From contig DKAJ01000003.1 of assembly GCA_002448815.1 (NCBI GenBank), positions 20,608-84,607 of the forward strand: a DNA stretch of 64,000 bases. Direction: 5' to 3'. This DNA comes from Micavibrio sp. UBA6929. Its GTDB lineage: Bacteria > Pseudomonadota > Alphaproteobacteria > Micavibrionales > Micavibrionaceae. The notes beneath the pieces were generated by a model. That model made no database searches and was not told where the DNA came from. It saw nothing but the letters and a program-made list of their open reading frames with translations. Every line of letters begins with the position of its first letter. Within the stretch, counting starts at the first letter, position 1. The position numbers and the translations under genes were made by a program. Shown piece by piece: positions 33,606 through 42,486 of the stretch.

Positions 33606-35042
33606 TTAGCGTGCCTTCATTTTTCTCATTTCTTGCCACTCTGTTTGTGCTGTTTCTGTCAGATCTGCATCAATCGATGGGATGCCAAGGGCGCTGAGGA
33701 GTTCTCCGCGCAAAGCGACCAGACGGTAGACTGAAAACATTTGGACAAATTCAGCGTTGATTTTATTTGTTTTTGACACGAACAATTCGTTTTGAGCATC
33801 AAGAACGTCCAAAAGTGTTCTTCTGTTCAATGTGAACTGATCCTTATAAGCCGCGACGACTTCTTCGTTTGCGTTGGCTTGGTTGTCGTATTTTTCCGCG
33901 CGGCTGCCTGCGGCAATCATTGCGGCCCAAGTGCGGCGTACTTCATCTTCGAGGCCGCGTGCGGCTTCTGAGTATTGTGCTTTGGCTTGTTCGTGGCGAT
34001 AGCGGAATTCACGTTCGCGTGCAACATCTGCGCCGCCGCGGTAAAGGTTCCAGTTCGCAACAACAAGGGCGCTAGCACCGCGTTCGTAGGCCTCGACTCC
34101 GCCGATGTCATCTGCGTAAGTGCCTGCAACTTGCAAGTCAACTTGCGGGTAGTATGTTGATTGTGTGCCTAGCGCCTCGGCGTAGGCAACTTCGATATCA
34201 CTTTCGAACACGCTGAGTGTTGGGCTTTTAGCGAGTGCGTATGTGATTTCGTCTTCTAGCGCTGTGTGGAGTGCGCTGTAAGGTACTGTTGGCATGATGA
34301 GCGCACCAGGCTCGGCGCCGACTTCACGGTAGTATTGTGATTCAGCGGTTTCAAGCGATTCAAGCACGTTTGCTTGCGCCGCTTCGGCAGATGCCAAACG
34401 TGCACGGGCTTGTTCAAGGTCAGCTTGTGTCGAGCGACCAGCGTCAACGCCAGTTTCAATTTGGTTTAGAATTTCTTTGTGGTCGTTCACGTTTTCTTGT
34501 GAAATTGCAGACAAATAGCGCTGGCGCAATACGTTCAGGTACGCCTCGACAATAGAAAGGCCGACAAGTTCGGTTGTTTCACGTACGCGGTGCGCTGATG
34601 ATGTGACGCGCGCTTTTTGGCGTTCAACTTCGTATTTTGTGCTGAAACCATCAAAAAGCATTTGTGTTAGTGTCAAACTGGCCTGAGAGCGCCATAGCTC
34701 CTCATCGTCGCCAGTGATTGTGCGCGTTGTTGAATCGTCAGTCAGTTCGTAGCCTGTGTCCGCACTGAGATCGAGGGATGGTCTATAAAGCGCGTAGCCT
34801 TGGCGAAGTTCTTGGTCTGTCGCGCGGCGGCTGGCTGCGATGGCGTTATATTCAGGATTTGTTTTTACGCCTGATGCCACAGCTTCGCGGATAGACTGGC
34901 CGATGCTTTCGCGAACATCTTTGGATGCTACGGTTTTTTGCGCTGCGGTTTCATCCATAGCGTGGGCTGTTGTTAGAGGAAGAGCGGCGCCGCTGCACAA
35001 AATTGTGGCGCAAGCCAGATAAGATAAGATTCCTTTAGACAC
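33606..35042 (-). CDS. TolC-family outer membrane protein of the type I secretion system
   Basis: Outer-membrane channel that completes the secretion conduit. The GTG at 35040-35042 is the likely start: AAGGAT lies seven bases upstream and the product (478 residues) begins with a signal peptide, VSKGILSYLACATILCSGAALPLTTAHA. The open frame adds 37 residues before it. The mature protein has the two-fold repeat of long helices and beta strands of the TolC/AggA/LapE family. Visible pieces are SIREAVASGVKTNPEYNAI, YRPSLDLSADTGYELT and, in the second half, ALVVANWNLYRGGADVARE and DQFTLNRRTLLDVLDAQNEL. Divergent from the HlyD-type gene. Confidence 0.92.
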   Translation of the reverse strand: MSKGILSYLACATILCSGAALPLTTAHAMDETAAQKTVASKDVRESIGQSIREAVASGVKTNPEYNAIAASRRATDQELRQGYALYRPSLDLSADTGYELTDDSTTRTITGDDEELWRSQASLTLTQMLFDGFSTKYEVERQKARVTSSAHRVRETTELVGLSIVEAYLNVLRQRYLSAISQENVNDHKEILNQIETGVDAGRSTQADLEQARARLASAEAAQANVLESLETAESQYYREVGAEPGALIMPTVPYSALHTALEDEITYALAKSPTLSVFESDIEVAYAEALGTQSTYYPQVDLQVAGTYADDIGGVEAYERGASALVVANWNLYRGGADVAREREFRYRHEQAKAQYSEAARGLEDEVRRTWAAMIAAGSRAEKYDNQANANEEVVAAYKDQFTLNRRTLLDVLDAQNELFVSKTNKINAEFVQMFSVYRLVALRGELLSALGIPSIDADLTETAQTEWQEMRKMKAR

Positions 35043-35254
35043 TTTTAAAATCCTTATATGTGAAGATAGAATTTCCAGAACTGGAGATTGATGAATCAAA
35101 TAAACGCAAATGCTGTTTACATTTATATAGAAAATGCGAATCGAATACAACACCCTAAAGCTAATTGTTTGATAGGGTTGAGATATAGCTATTGATTTGC
35201 GCGCTCAGTCCTGCGAAAATTAAGTCTAAGAAATCACAAAGGATTGGTAACAGC

Positions 35255-36556
35255 GTGGCCCGTACAGTAGAACGTTATTTTGATGTTGATGAGAATATGC
35301 CTGCCTCTAGGCATATGATTTTACTTGGTATATTGGCGTTTTTTATCTTTTTTGCGTTGTGGTCTAGTTGGGCGACGCTGGATATGGTGACGCGCGGTGA
35401 CGGTAAAGTTATCCCGTCGAGTGATATTCAATCGGTGCAAAGTTTAGATGCTGGCATTGTTGAAGAATTTTTTGTTTCCGAAGGCGATGAGGTCGAGGCA
35501 GGGCAGGTTTTGCTACGGCTGAGTGATATTGAGGCGTCATCTGACTTGGGCGCAAATCGCGCGCGTTACTTAGGTTTGCTGGCATCGATTAAGCGATTGC
35601 AGGCTGAGGCCTCTGGTTTGGATAGTTTTCAGTTCCCTGAGGAGGTTAAAGAGGGTGCGCCTGAAAGTGTTGTTGAAGAAATGAACGCCTTTCGCGCCAA
35701 TCGTCAGCAAGTGCGCGGGCAACTTGATATCGTGCGCCAGCAACTGAGCCAACGTGAACAAGAGGTGACAGAACTGACAACGCGCATTGCCGATATTGAA
35801 GGCGTTTTACGTTTGCAAAAAGAAGAGCGTGATGTGATTGCGCCATTGGTTGCGCGCGGGGCTGCGCCGCAGCTTGAGCTCTTGCAGCTTGAGCGCAGTA
35901 TCAAAGAAAAACAATCCGAGCTGAATGGCGCGAAGACCAGTTTGCCACGTGCGCGCTCTGCCGTGGGTGAGGCGCAGGCACGTGTGCGCGAGGTGCAATC
36001 AACCGCCAAGGCCAAAGCGCAAGAGCAGCTTGCAGTGAAATTGCTTGAGATGAACGAGATTAAGCAGCGCCTTTCTGCCTTGAAAGAGCGTAAGACAAGA
36101 ACCGAGCTGCGCTCGCCCGTGAACGGTACAGTGCAGGATATTTCAGTGAACTCGATTGGCGGCGTTATTCGTCCGGGCGAGGATCTGGTGAAGATTGTTC
36201 CTAAAGATGATCAGTTGATAGTCGAGGCGCGCATTCGTCCGGCTGATCGTGCCTTTATTTATCCGGGGCAGCAGGCCGTTGTGAAAATTACGGCGTATGA
36301 TTTTTCGATTTATGGCGGTTTGAAGGGCGAGGTTTTGGATATTTCGGCCGATACGATCACCGATGATCAGGGCAATAGTTTCTATCGCGTGAAATTACGC
36401 ACGTATGAGCGCGAGCTTAAACGCAAGGGTGAGGTCTTGCCCATTATCCCGGGGATGGTTGCGCAGGTTGATATTTTGACGGGAAAACGAACGGTTATGC
36501 AATATCTGATGAAACCGTTCATCAAAACGCTTGATAAGGCTATGAATGAGCGTTAA
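35255..36556 (+). CDS. HlyD-family membrane fusion protein of the type I secretion system
   Basis: Periplasmic adaptor linking the ABC exporter to the TolC-type channel. The GTG at 35255 is preferred, with AAAGGA upstream, giving 433 residues (VARTVERYFDVDENMPAS); the open frame begins 21 codons earlier at TTG. One membrane helix (about 24-44), a lipoyl-like half (GDGKVIPSSDIQSVQSLDAG), a long coiled-coil hairpin (about 110-270), the second lipoyl half (ELRSPVNGTVQDISVNSIGG) and a beta-barrel follow. The C-terminal HlyD signature is GMVAQVDILTGKRTVMQYLM. Divergent from the tolC-type gene across a 212-base AT-rich gap that should hold both promoters. Confidence 0.93.
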   Translation: MARTVERYFDVDENMPASRHMILLGILAFFIFFALWSSWATLDMVTRGDGKVIPSSDIQSVQSLDAGIVEEFFVSEGDEVEAGQVLLRLSDIEASSDLGANRARYLGLLASIKRLQAEASGLDSFQFPEEVKEGAPESVVEEMNAFRANRQQVRGQLDIVRQQLSQREQEVTELTTRIADIEGVLRLQKEERDVIAPLVARGAAPQLELLQLERSIKEKQSELNGAKTSLPRARSAVGEAQARVREVQSTAKAKAQEQLAVKLLEMNEIKQRLSALKERKTRTELRSPVNGTVQDISVNSIGGVIRPGEDLVKIVPKDDQLIVEARIRPADRAFIYPGQQAVVKITAYDFSIYGGLKGEVLDISADTITDDQGNSFYRVKLRTYERELKRKGEVLPIIPGMVAQVDILTGKRTVMQYLMKPFIKTLDKAMNER

Positions 36557-36590
36557 CTTGCCCTTTCGGTAACCGTTTAAAATTTTTAAC

Positions 36591-38576
36591 ATGACGCAAA
36601 CACAAGTAAAACAGCATATGATTGAAGTAACATTGCCAGATGGCGCAGTTCGCTCTTATGAGGCGGGCATTACAGGCATGGATATTGCCGCAGATATTTC
36701 AAAATCTTTGGCGAAAGCCGCTTTGGCGATTTATATCAATGGCCAGTTAAGCGACCTTTCTTTGCCGATTAACGATAATGCCGAGATTTCACTTGTGACG
36801 CGTAAGGACGATGAAGCGCTTGAGCTTATTCGCCATGACTGCGCGCATGTAATGGCCGAGGCTGTTCAGACGCTTTTCCCCGGTACGCAGGTGACCATCG
36901 GCCCGAACATTGAAAATGGTTTTTTCTATGATTTCGCGCGGAACGAGCCTTTCTCGACCGAAGATCTGGAAGCCATTGAAAAAGAGATGCGCCGCATTGT
37001 CGAGCGCGGCGCAGAATTTAAGCGCGAAGTGTGGGATCGTGACGAGGCGATTGCATATTTCACGAATAAAGGTGAAATGTATAAGGCTGAATTGATCCGT
37101 GATTTGCCTGAAACAGAAGAGATTAAAATCTATCGTCAGGGTGACTGGCTCGATTTATGTCGCGGCCCGCATATGCCAACGGTGAAACAAGTCGGCACTG
37201 GATTTAAACTGTTGAAGGTTGCTGGCGCGTATTGGCGCGGTAATAGTGATAATGCGATGCTTACCCGTATTTACGGGACTGCGTGGCGCGATGATAAGGA
37301 ATTGAAGGCGTATCTGACGCAGCTGGAAGAAGCGGAAAAGCGTGATCACCGTAAGCTTGGTCAGGAAATGGACTTGTATCACTTCCAAAAAGAAGCGCAA
37401 GGTTCTGTCTTTTGGCATCCAAAAGGATTTGTGATCTATAACCAATTAGAGGGCTATATTCGTCGCCGTTTGAAAGATCATGGCTATCAGGAAATTAAAA
37501 CGCCACAATTGATTGATAACAAATTGTGGGAAGCGTCTGGTCACTGGGGTAAGTACCGCGAAAATATGTTTGTCGTGCCTGATGAAATTCCATCAGGCGA
37601 AGAAGGGCAGCCAGTTGTCAGCGAAAAAGCTTTTGAGAAATTGATGGCGCTGAAGCCGATGAACTGTCCTGCGCATGTTCAGGTCTTTAACCAAGGGATT
37701 AAATCATATAAGGATCTGCCAATCCGTTTGGCAGAGTTTGGTTGCTGTCACCGTAATGAGGCGCACGGCGCGCTGCACGGTTTGATGCGCGTGCGCCAGA
37801 TGACACAAGATGATGCGCATATTTTCTGTACGGAAGAGCAAATCACGTCTGAATCTGTCGCTTTTTGCGCGCTTGTTCGCCAAGTTTACGATGATTTGGG
37901 CTTTGAAGATGTACGCGTTGTTTTGGCGCTTCGCCCAGAAAATAAGGCCGGCAGTGATGAGACTTGGGATAAGGCCGAGGAAGGCTTGCGTGAAGCGTTG
38001 CGCGCCAGCGGCCTTGAGTTTGAAGAAGAAGAGGGTGAGGGCGCATTTTATGGGCCTAAGGTCGAATTTCATATTCGCGATGCCATTGGCCGTAGCTGGC
38101 AGTGTGGAACGCTTCAGCTAGACTTCGTCTTGCCAGAGCGTTTGGGCGCGTCTTATATTGGCGCGGATGGTGATCGTCACCGCCCTGTGATGCTTCACCG
38201 CGCGGTTCTTGGTACGCTTGAGCGCTTTATCGGTATTATGATCGAAAGCTACGCGGGTAAGTTGCCGTTATGGCTGGCGCCTGTGCAGTGCGTAGTTGCG
38301 CCGATTACCAGTGATTTTGATGATTACGCGCAAGAGGTCTTGGAAAAGCTTAAGGCTGCAGGTATTCGCGCCGAGATTGATACGCGCAATGAAAAGATTA
38401 ACTATAAGGTGCGCGAGCATTCCGTCGCCAAAGTACCTGCGCTTTTTGTTGTGGGTGCGCGTGAGGCCGAGAATAAAACAGTGGCCATTCGCCGTTTAGG
38501 TTCGAAAAACCAAAATGTCGATCCGCTTGACGAGGCGATTAAAGCCCTTGCACAGGAAGCCAAAGCGCCGTATTAA
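36591..38576 (+). CDS. thrS: Threonyl-tRNA synthetase
   Basis: Charges tRNA-Thr with threonine. The 661 residues have the full E. coli-like layout: TGS domain (about 10-70), editing domain (about 75-240, with HDCAHVMAEAV and CRGPHMPTVKQ), the class II catalytic core and the anticodon-binding domain (about 550-661). Motif 2 is FGCCHRNEAHGALHGLMRVR, the zinc-site Cys is in PMNCPAHVQVF and a zinc His lies in MLHRAVLGTLERF. The ATG has no clear ribosome site; an in-frame ATG at 36618 (MIEVTLPDGAVRSYEAG) is closer to the usual ThrS start. Precedes infC by 45 bases. Confidence 0.95.
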   Translation: MTQTQVKQHMIEVTLPDGAVRSYEAGITGMDIAADISKSLAKAALAIYINGQLSDLSLPINDNAEISLVTRKDDEALELIRHDCAHVMAEAVQTLFPGTQVTIGPNIENGFFYDFARNEPFSTEDLEAIEKEMRRIVERGAEFKREVWDRDEAIAYFTNKGEMYKAELIRDLPETEEIKIYRQGDWLDLCRGPHMPTVKQVGTGFKLLKVAGAYWRGNSDNAMLTRIYGTAWRDDKELKAYLTQLEEAEKRDHRKLGQEMDLYHFQKEAQGSVFWHPKGFVIYNQLEGYIRRRLKDHGYQEIKTPQLIDNKLWEASGHWGKYRENMFVVPDEIPSGEEGQPVVSEKAFEKLMALKPMNCPAHVQVFNQGIKSYKDLPIRLAEFGCCHRNEAHGALHGLMRVRQMTQDDAHIFCTEEQITSESVAFCALVRQVYDDLGFEDVRVVLALRPENKAGSDETWDKAEEGLREALRASGLEFEEEEGEGAFYGPKVEFHIRDAIGRSWQCGTLQLDFVLPERLGASYIGADGDRHRPVMLHRAVLGTLERFIGIMIESYAGKLPLWLAPVQCVVAPITSDFDDYAQEVLEKLKAAGIRAEIDTRNEKINYKVREHSVAKVPALFVVGAREAENKTVAIRRLGSKNQNVDPLDEAIKALAQEAKAPY

Positions 38577-38606
38577 TAGACACAGATAAATATATTTAAT
38601 TCTTTT

Positions 38607-38613
38607 GAAGGAG
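38607..38613 (+). promoter_or_regulatory. Ribosome binding site that fixes the infC start at AUU
   Basis: GAAGGAG, an excellent Shine-Dalgarno, lies eight bases before ATT at 38622-38624 and nowhere near the first in-frame ATG at 38718. Confidence 0.8.
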
Positions 38614-38621
38614 ATTTAACC

Positions 38622-39161
38622 ATTAGTAGACCACAGCCACCCGCCAAAGATGATGGGCCACGCGTAAACGAACAAATTCGTGCGCAAGAAATTCGCGTTA
38701 TTGATTCAGAAGGTGAAATGATCGGCGTTATGTCGGTTCCTAAAGCGATTGAGCTGGCTGAAGAGGCAGGATTGGATCTGGTTGAAATATCTCCGCATGC
38801 GAAGCCACCTGTATGCAAAATTTTAGACTTTGGTAAGTATAAATACGAGCAACAGAAAAAGGCTTCGGAAGCCCGTAAAAAACAAAAAGTTACGGACGTT
38901 AAAGAAGTTAAAATTCGCCCTGGCATTGAAAAGCATGACTATGAGGTCAAAATGCGTAATGCGCGCCGTTTCCTAGAGGGCGGTGATAAGGTGAAGGTGA
39001 CCATGCGTTTTCGTGGTCGTGAAATGGCGCACCAGGATATTGGCCTGAATTTGCTAAAGAAAATGCAAGAAGAACTTGCCGATGTCGGTAAAGTTGATCT
39101 TCAGCCTAAATTAGAAGGCCGCCAAATGATTATGGTACTTTCGGCTGTTTCAAGTTCGTAA
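38622..39161 (+). CDS. infC: Translation initiation factor IF-3, starting at AUU
   Basis: Binds the 30S subunit, keeps it apart from 50S and proofreads the start codon. ATG-based calling begins at 38718 and would lose 32 residues of the N-terminal domain. The frame is open upstream to ATT at 38622, which has GAAGGAG eight bases before it. The restored start reads (M)SRPQPPAKDDGPRVNEQIRA and then QEIRVIDSEGEMIGVM, the normal IF-3 N-terminus. The 179-residue product has KPPVCKILDFGKYKYEQQK at the linker and a complete C-terminal domain. In E. coli infC also starts with AUU, which lets IF-3 repress its own translation; the same control is inferred here. rpmI and rplT, the usual followers, are absent. 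Confidence 0.93.
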   Translation: MSRPQPPAKDDGPRVNEQIRAQEIRVIDSEGEMIGVMSVPKAIELAEEAGLDLVEISPHAKPPVCKILDFGKYKYEQQKKASEARKKQKVTDVKEVKIRPGIEKHDYEVKMRNARRFLEGGDKVKVTMRFRGREMAHQDIGLNLLKKMQEELADVGKVDLQPKLEGRQMIMVLSAVSSS

Positions 39162-39194
39162 AACGTAAAATATCACGTGTATTGATTAAGTGTG

Positions 39195-39226
39195 CAGGGC
39201 GGCTTTATGGTCGCTCTGTTCTTTTG
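39195..39226 (+). terminator. Weak terminator after infC
   Basis: CAGGGCG at 39195-39201 pairs with CGCTCTG at 39212-39218 (one G-T pair), followed by a broken T run. The gap to the convergent gene holds nothing else. Confidence 0.45.
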
Positions 39227-39236
39227 TGCGTTTTCT

Positions 39237-40229
39237 TTATTGTAGCGTCGCATCAAAGGGCAAATTTTTGGGGACTTCAATGTCTTTTTCTGGTTTGGGT
39301 TCAGGTTTAGGTGGCCCTACTCTATAGCCCTCAATTGGTTCGACCTCGTCGTCCCCTTCTTGTTTTGGCGATGCGGTATTAAGGCTTGGGAAGTCAGGTC
39401 CACCTAGCTTTTGGCGAAGCTTATGAAGGCCGCACTGTTCGCCCGCAGATTTGTGCAGGTTAATAATCAGGTTGAGTGTATTAAGGATCTTGGGTTCGTT
39501 TGCAAAATACTCTTCGATAGGAATGTCGCCAGATAGACCAGATTCTTTTGCGTCTTCGCAAGCCTGTTCCCAGCGTTCAATGTCTGTGCGGATTTCTTCG
39601 TACGCGGCGTGCGTTGCATCGTATGCGTCGCGCATGCCTTCAGGAAAAACTTGGATTTCAAATTTTCCCCATTCGTTATTGTTTAATTTGGTTTCTAAGT
39701 GCAGTGTTAAGCCCATCCATCCCCAGCGTTTAGGGTTTGTGATGTGGTCTTTGAAACGTTTGATTTCACCGTTGTCTGTGCGGACTTCGACATTGTTCCA
39801 AAGACCTGCCTTTTGACTTCTGCGTCCTGGGGTGCGGTCGCCGCGGTGGTGGAAGTTCTCTTCAGTGTAGTCATACTCTTTTTCTAGGAATTTGAGCAGT
39901 TTTTCTAACTCTTTCGGGGAGTGTGTGTAGATTTGGCTGCGGCATGGATCGCTGACTTTGCGGCTGTCCCCGTCAAATTGACTGTAAACTTTGCGGGAAG
40001 TTTGTTCCGCGCCTTTGATGTTGCCCATGCTAAAACGTTGCGGGCCCATGACATCTTCGCCTTTAATACCTATGCCGTAACGCATAAGTTGACTGGCGAA
40101 TTTTTCCATTGTAGAGCGCGTTGTTTCCGCATTTTTACGTAGGCGTTCAAGCGAAGGGCCGCAAGTTGGCTCTTGCCCTGTTGCGCCGAAGAATGCTGAT
40201 GCTGCCCGTTTTAGTTTTTTTATGGCCAT
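39237..40229 (-). CDS. Protein with a probable RelA/SpoT-like nucleotidyltransferase fold
   Basis: A 330-residue soluble protein with no standard name. Several segments line up by eye with the (p)ppGpp synthetase domain. IKGAEQTSRKVYSQF (71-85) matches the basic substrate strand, and VSDPCRSQIY (92-101) the D..x.R motif. FKDHITNPKRWGWMGLTLHL (159-178) matches the D-Y/H-I-x-x-P-K-x-x-G-Y-x-x-L-H motif; EIQV (191-194) carries the Glu that binds Mg2+, and THAAYEEIR (206-214) follows. No HD hydrolase, TGS or ACT domain is present. The C-terminal 60 residues are proline-rich (PKPEPKPEKD). It could be a small alarmone synthetase, a toxin of that fold or an inactive relative. Convergent with infC. 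Confidence 0.5.
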   Translation of the reverse strand: MAIKKLKRAASAFFGATGQEPTCGPSLERLRKNAETTRSTMEKFASQLMRYGIGIKGEDVMGPQRFSMGNIKGAEQTSRKVYSQFDGDSRKVSDPCRSQIYTHSPKELEKLLKFLEKEYDYTEENFHHRGDRTPGRRSQKAGLWNNVEVRTDNGEIKRFKDHITNPKRWGWMGLTLHLETKLNNNEWGKFEIQVFPEGMRDAYDATHAAYEEIRTDIERWEQACEDAKESGLSGDIPIEEYFANEPKILNTLNLIINLHKSAGEQCGLHKLRQKLGGPDFPSLNTASPKQEGDDEVEPIEGYRVGPPKPEPKPEKDIEVPKNLPFDATLQ

Positions 40230-40341
40230 TTTGTAATTTCGTCCCTATTCATAGGGGTATATTAGCGTTTAGTTATTAAAAATTGGTAAAAAAGATATAT
40301 ACGTAACCTTTTTGGTTTATTGATGCATGTTTATGCATTAA

Positions 40342-42477
40342 TTATGCGTTTTGTGTCAAGGTTTTGCTAGTATCCTCTTGTATAGTGACCCAGCTATCGG
40401 CGCGATTTTGGAAGGACAGATCACCATTGATTTGTGTTTGGTCGAGCGCACCTTTATAAAGGCGGCGCATGTGGGCTTGCATATTCTGTGAAAAATGCTG
40501 TTCGGTGCGCAGGATGACATCAAGGCGGTTACCTTTAAAAAGGCCGTCTAGTTGCAGCGGACCAATATGATTGAGCGATAGGTCAAAGATAAAGCGTGTG
40601 AGCTTGCCTTTGGGGGTATCTTGATCGTCCGATGGTGCATCTTGGCGTGCGTGCAGCAATATTTTATGAAACGTGCCATCATGATAAAGGGGCAGCGCGT
40701 GTGTGCGCCAATCGCCGCTGGGCTCGCTAGCGAGGCGGCTGAGCGCACTGCTTTCGCGGGTGAATTGCGCAAGTGCCTTGCCTTTGCCTGCTTTTTTTAG
40801 GATTTCTACTGTTTTTTCGCTCATCCAGTTTTGAATGTCGCCGCCTTTGATGGCGCTGATGAAGAACAGGGCGGCGGGCATCATTTGCGATAGATTGCCC
40901 GTATTTGGCGCAGCGCTGGCGAGCATGGCGGCGCTTTGTGGTGCGGCTTGCTGCAGGGTTTGGTGTAGCGCGTTAAGCGTATCCCATGGCTGCGCATTAA
41001 AGAGGATCGGGGCGAGTATAGGCAGGGCAGGCGTGCCAGATGGTATGTTTGGCAGGGTGATGTTTTCTGATGCGCCAGATGTTTGAGCCTGCGGCGTTAT
41101 GGTGAGGGTGGCGCCGCTTGGCGCGCTGGCGGGCAATGCGGTGTGCATAAGGAAAAGTGTATTGTTTTCGGCGCCTGCATGCGTGCTTGCCGCATATATG
41201 CTGCGATAAGTGTGCGGTGTGTTTTCGCCTTGTGAAATGCTGAGGATGGGCTGCGGTCTTGTGCTCTCTTTGGTTGGTGCGCTTGTTTTTTGCGCGACCT
41301 GCTTGGCGAATCCTAGCCATGTTGCAGGTTTTTCTTCTGCGCGGTGGTTGGAGAGCAAAGCGTGGATGTCATTGATGACAGGGCCGCTTGCCGCGCTAGG
41401 TGCGTTGAACGCGATAGCGGCGCTTGGGATATTAATGGTTGTGAGCGTTGTTTGTTGCGGCGTGCTTGTTGACTGCGCGCTCGTGATGCTTGCCTGCGTT
41501 GTGATCAGATTTTGTGCGCTTTGTTGTGCAGTATTGGGCGCGGGGATGATGTGCTCGGGCGGTACGGTCACTTGTGTTTTTATGCTGTTTTGTGCGTTTT
41601 GCTGCGGCGTTGTTGGCAGGATGTTCGGCGTGCTGATTTGCTGCGCCGTGAGCAGGAGTAATGGTTGCGCCGTAAAGTTGGCAATTGCTGCGGGCAGTTG
41701 TGGGATTGTTGCGTCTTGCGGGGCGGTTATATCGGCCAGTGATGTTTGTGTAATGGGCGGCGCGGCCAAGTTTATTGGCGCGCTGAGCGTTGTTTGCGTT
41801 GAAGGGATTTCTGTTTGTGTGATAAGCGCGGTGGTTGTCTGGCTGGGCGCTGGTAAAGTGGTGTTTTGCGGCGTGGTAGGCGGTAATGGCGACTGCGGGT
41901 CATCAAAGGGGATGATGGACGTGTCTGCAGGAATGGGGGTGATGTAGGTTGTTATGCTGCGCAAGAGTGCGGCGGTATCAGGGGTAGGTTGAATTGGCTG
42001 TGCGGTGTCTTCGGGCAGTGGGATGTTGACCTCAACGGGCGTTGCGCTGACGCGCGGCGTATCAAGATTTTGCGGCGCAGGTGATTGTGGGCGGATATAA
42101 ACTTCGGTTTGTTGCGCGGGGGCTTCGCCTTGCGCGGGGATGTCAATTTGGACGCTTTGTCCGATGGCGGGGCGTTCTTGCCGCGGATTTTGTGTGCGCA
42201 GTGTGATGTCGCCATCTTCGGTTTTGATGGTATAGCGTCCGCGATCCTCTGGATCATGGGCGATAACCTCGCCTTTAACCGATGTTCTTGCGGGGGCTTG
42301 GCGTTCGCCTTGTGTGCTTTGAGCTTTTTCAATGCGCGCTTGCAGGCGTTCTTGCGTTTCTTTGGGCAAGATGTCGATTGTGGCCTTTTGCGTGGATTTA
42401 TCCGCGGATGCTGCGCGCTGCTGATTTGTGACGAGGATGCTTTGGGTGTCGTTATTGCCGCCCGTGATATCGCTCAT
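40342..42477 (-). CDS. fliK: FliK-like flagellar hook-length control protein
   Basis: A 711-residue protein with the architecture of FliK. There is a polar N-terminus and a long low-complexity middle rich in Pro, Thr, Gln and Ala (about 130-480). A compact C-terminal domain follows (about 600-700: FIFDLSLNHIGPLQLDGLFK, then LDVILRTEQHFSQNMQAHM), resembling the Flg_hook domain that switches export specificity. FliK is variable in sequence, so the call rests on composition, the C-terminus and position. It lies ten bases after flhG in an flhF-flhG-fliK operon. A different, non-flagellar role for the N-terminal part is possible. Confidence 0.6.
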   Translation of the reverse strand: MSDITGGNNDTQSILVTNQQRAASADKSTQKATIDILPKETQERLQARIEKAQSTQGERQAPARTSVKGEVIAHDPEDRGRYTIKTEDGDITLRTQNPRQERPAIGQSVQIDIPAQGEAPAQQTEVYIRPQSPAPQNLDTPRVSATPVEVNIPLPEDTAQPIQPTPDTAALLRSITTYITPIPADTSIIPFDDPQSPLPPTTPQNTTLPAPSQTTTALITQTEIPSTQTTLSAPINLAAPPITQTSLADITAPQDATIPQLPAAIANFTAQPLLLLTAQQISTPNILPTTPQQNAQNSIKTQVTVPPEHIIPAPNTAQQSAQNLITTQASITSAQSTSTPQQTTLTTINIPSAAIAFNAPSAASGPVINDIHALLSNHRAEEKPATWLGFAKQVAQKTSAPTKESTRPQPILSISQGENTPHTYRSIYAASTHAGAENNTLFLMHTALPASAPSGATLTITPQAQTSGASENITLPNIPSGTPALPILAPILFNAQPWDTLNALHQTLQQAAPQSAAMLASAAPNTGNLSQMMPAALFFISAIKGGDIQNWMSEKTVEILKKAGKGKALAQFTRESSALSRLASEPSGDWRTHALPLYHDGTFHKILLHARQDAPSDDQDTPKGKLTRFIFDLSLNHIGPLQLDGLFKGNRLDVILRTEQHFSQNMQAHMRRLYKGALDQTQINGDLSFQNRADSWVTIQEDTSKTLTQNA

Positions 42478-42486
42478 AATGGTGGC

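Noticed and set aside
41210..41947. A 245-codon open frame on the plus strand, antisense to the FliK-like gene
   Set aside because: It is a product of the biased codons of the Pro/Thr/Gln-rich FliK-like region; the protein is Val/Cys/Ala-rich with no signature and no ribosome site.
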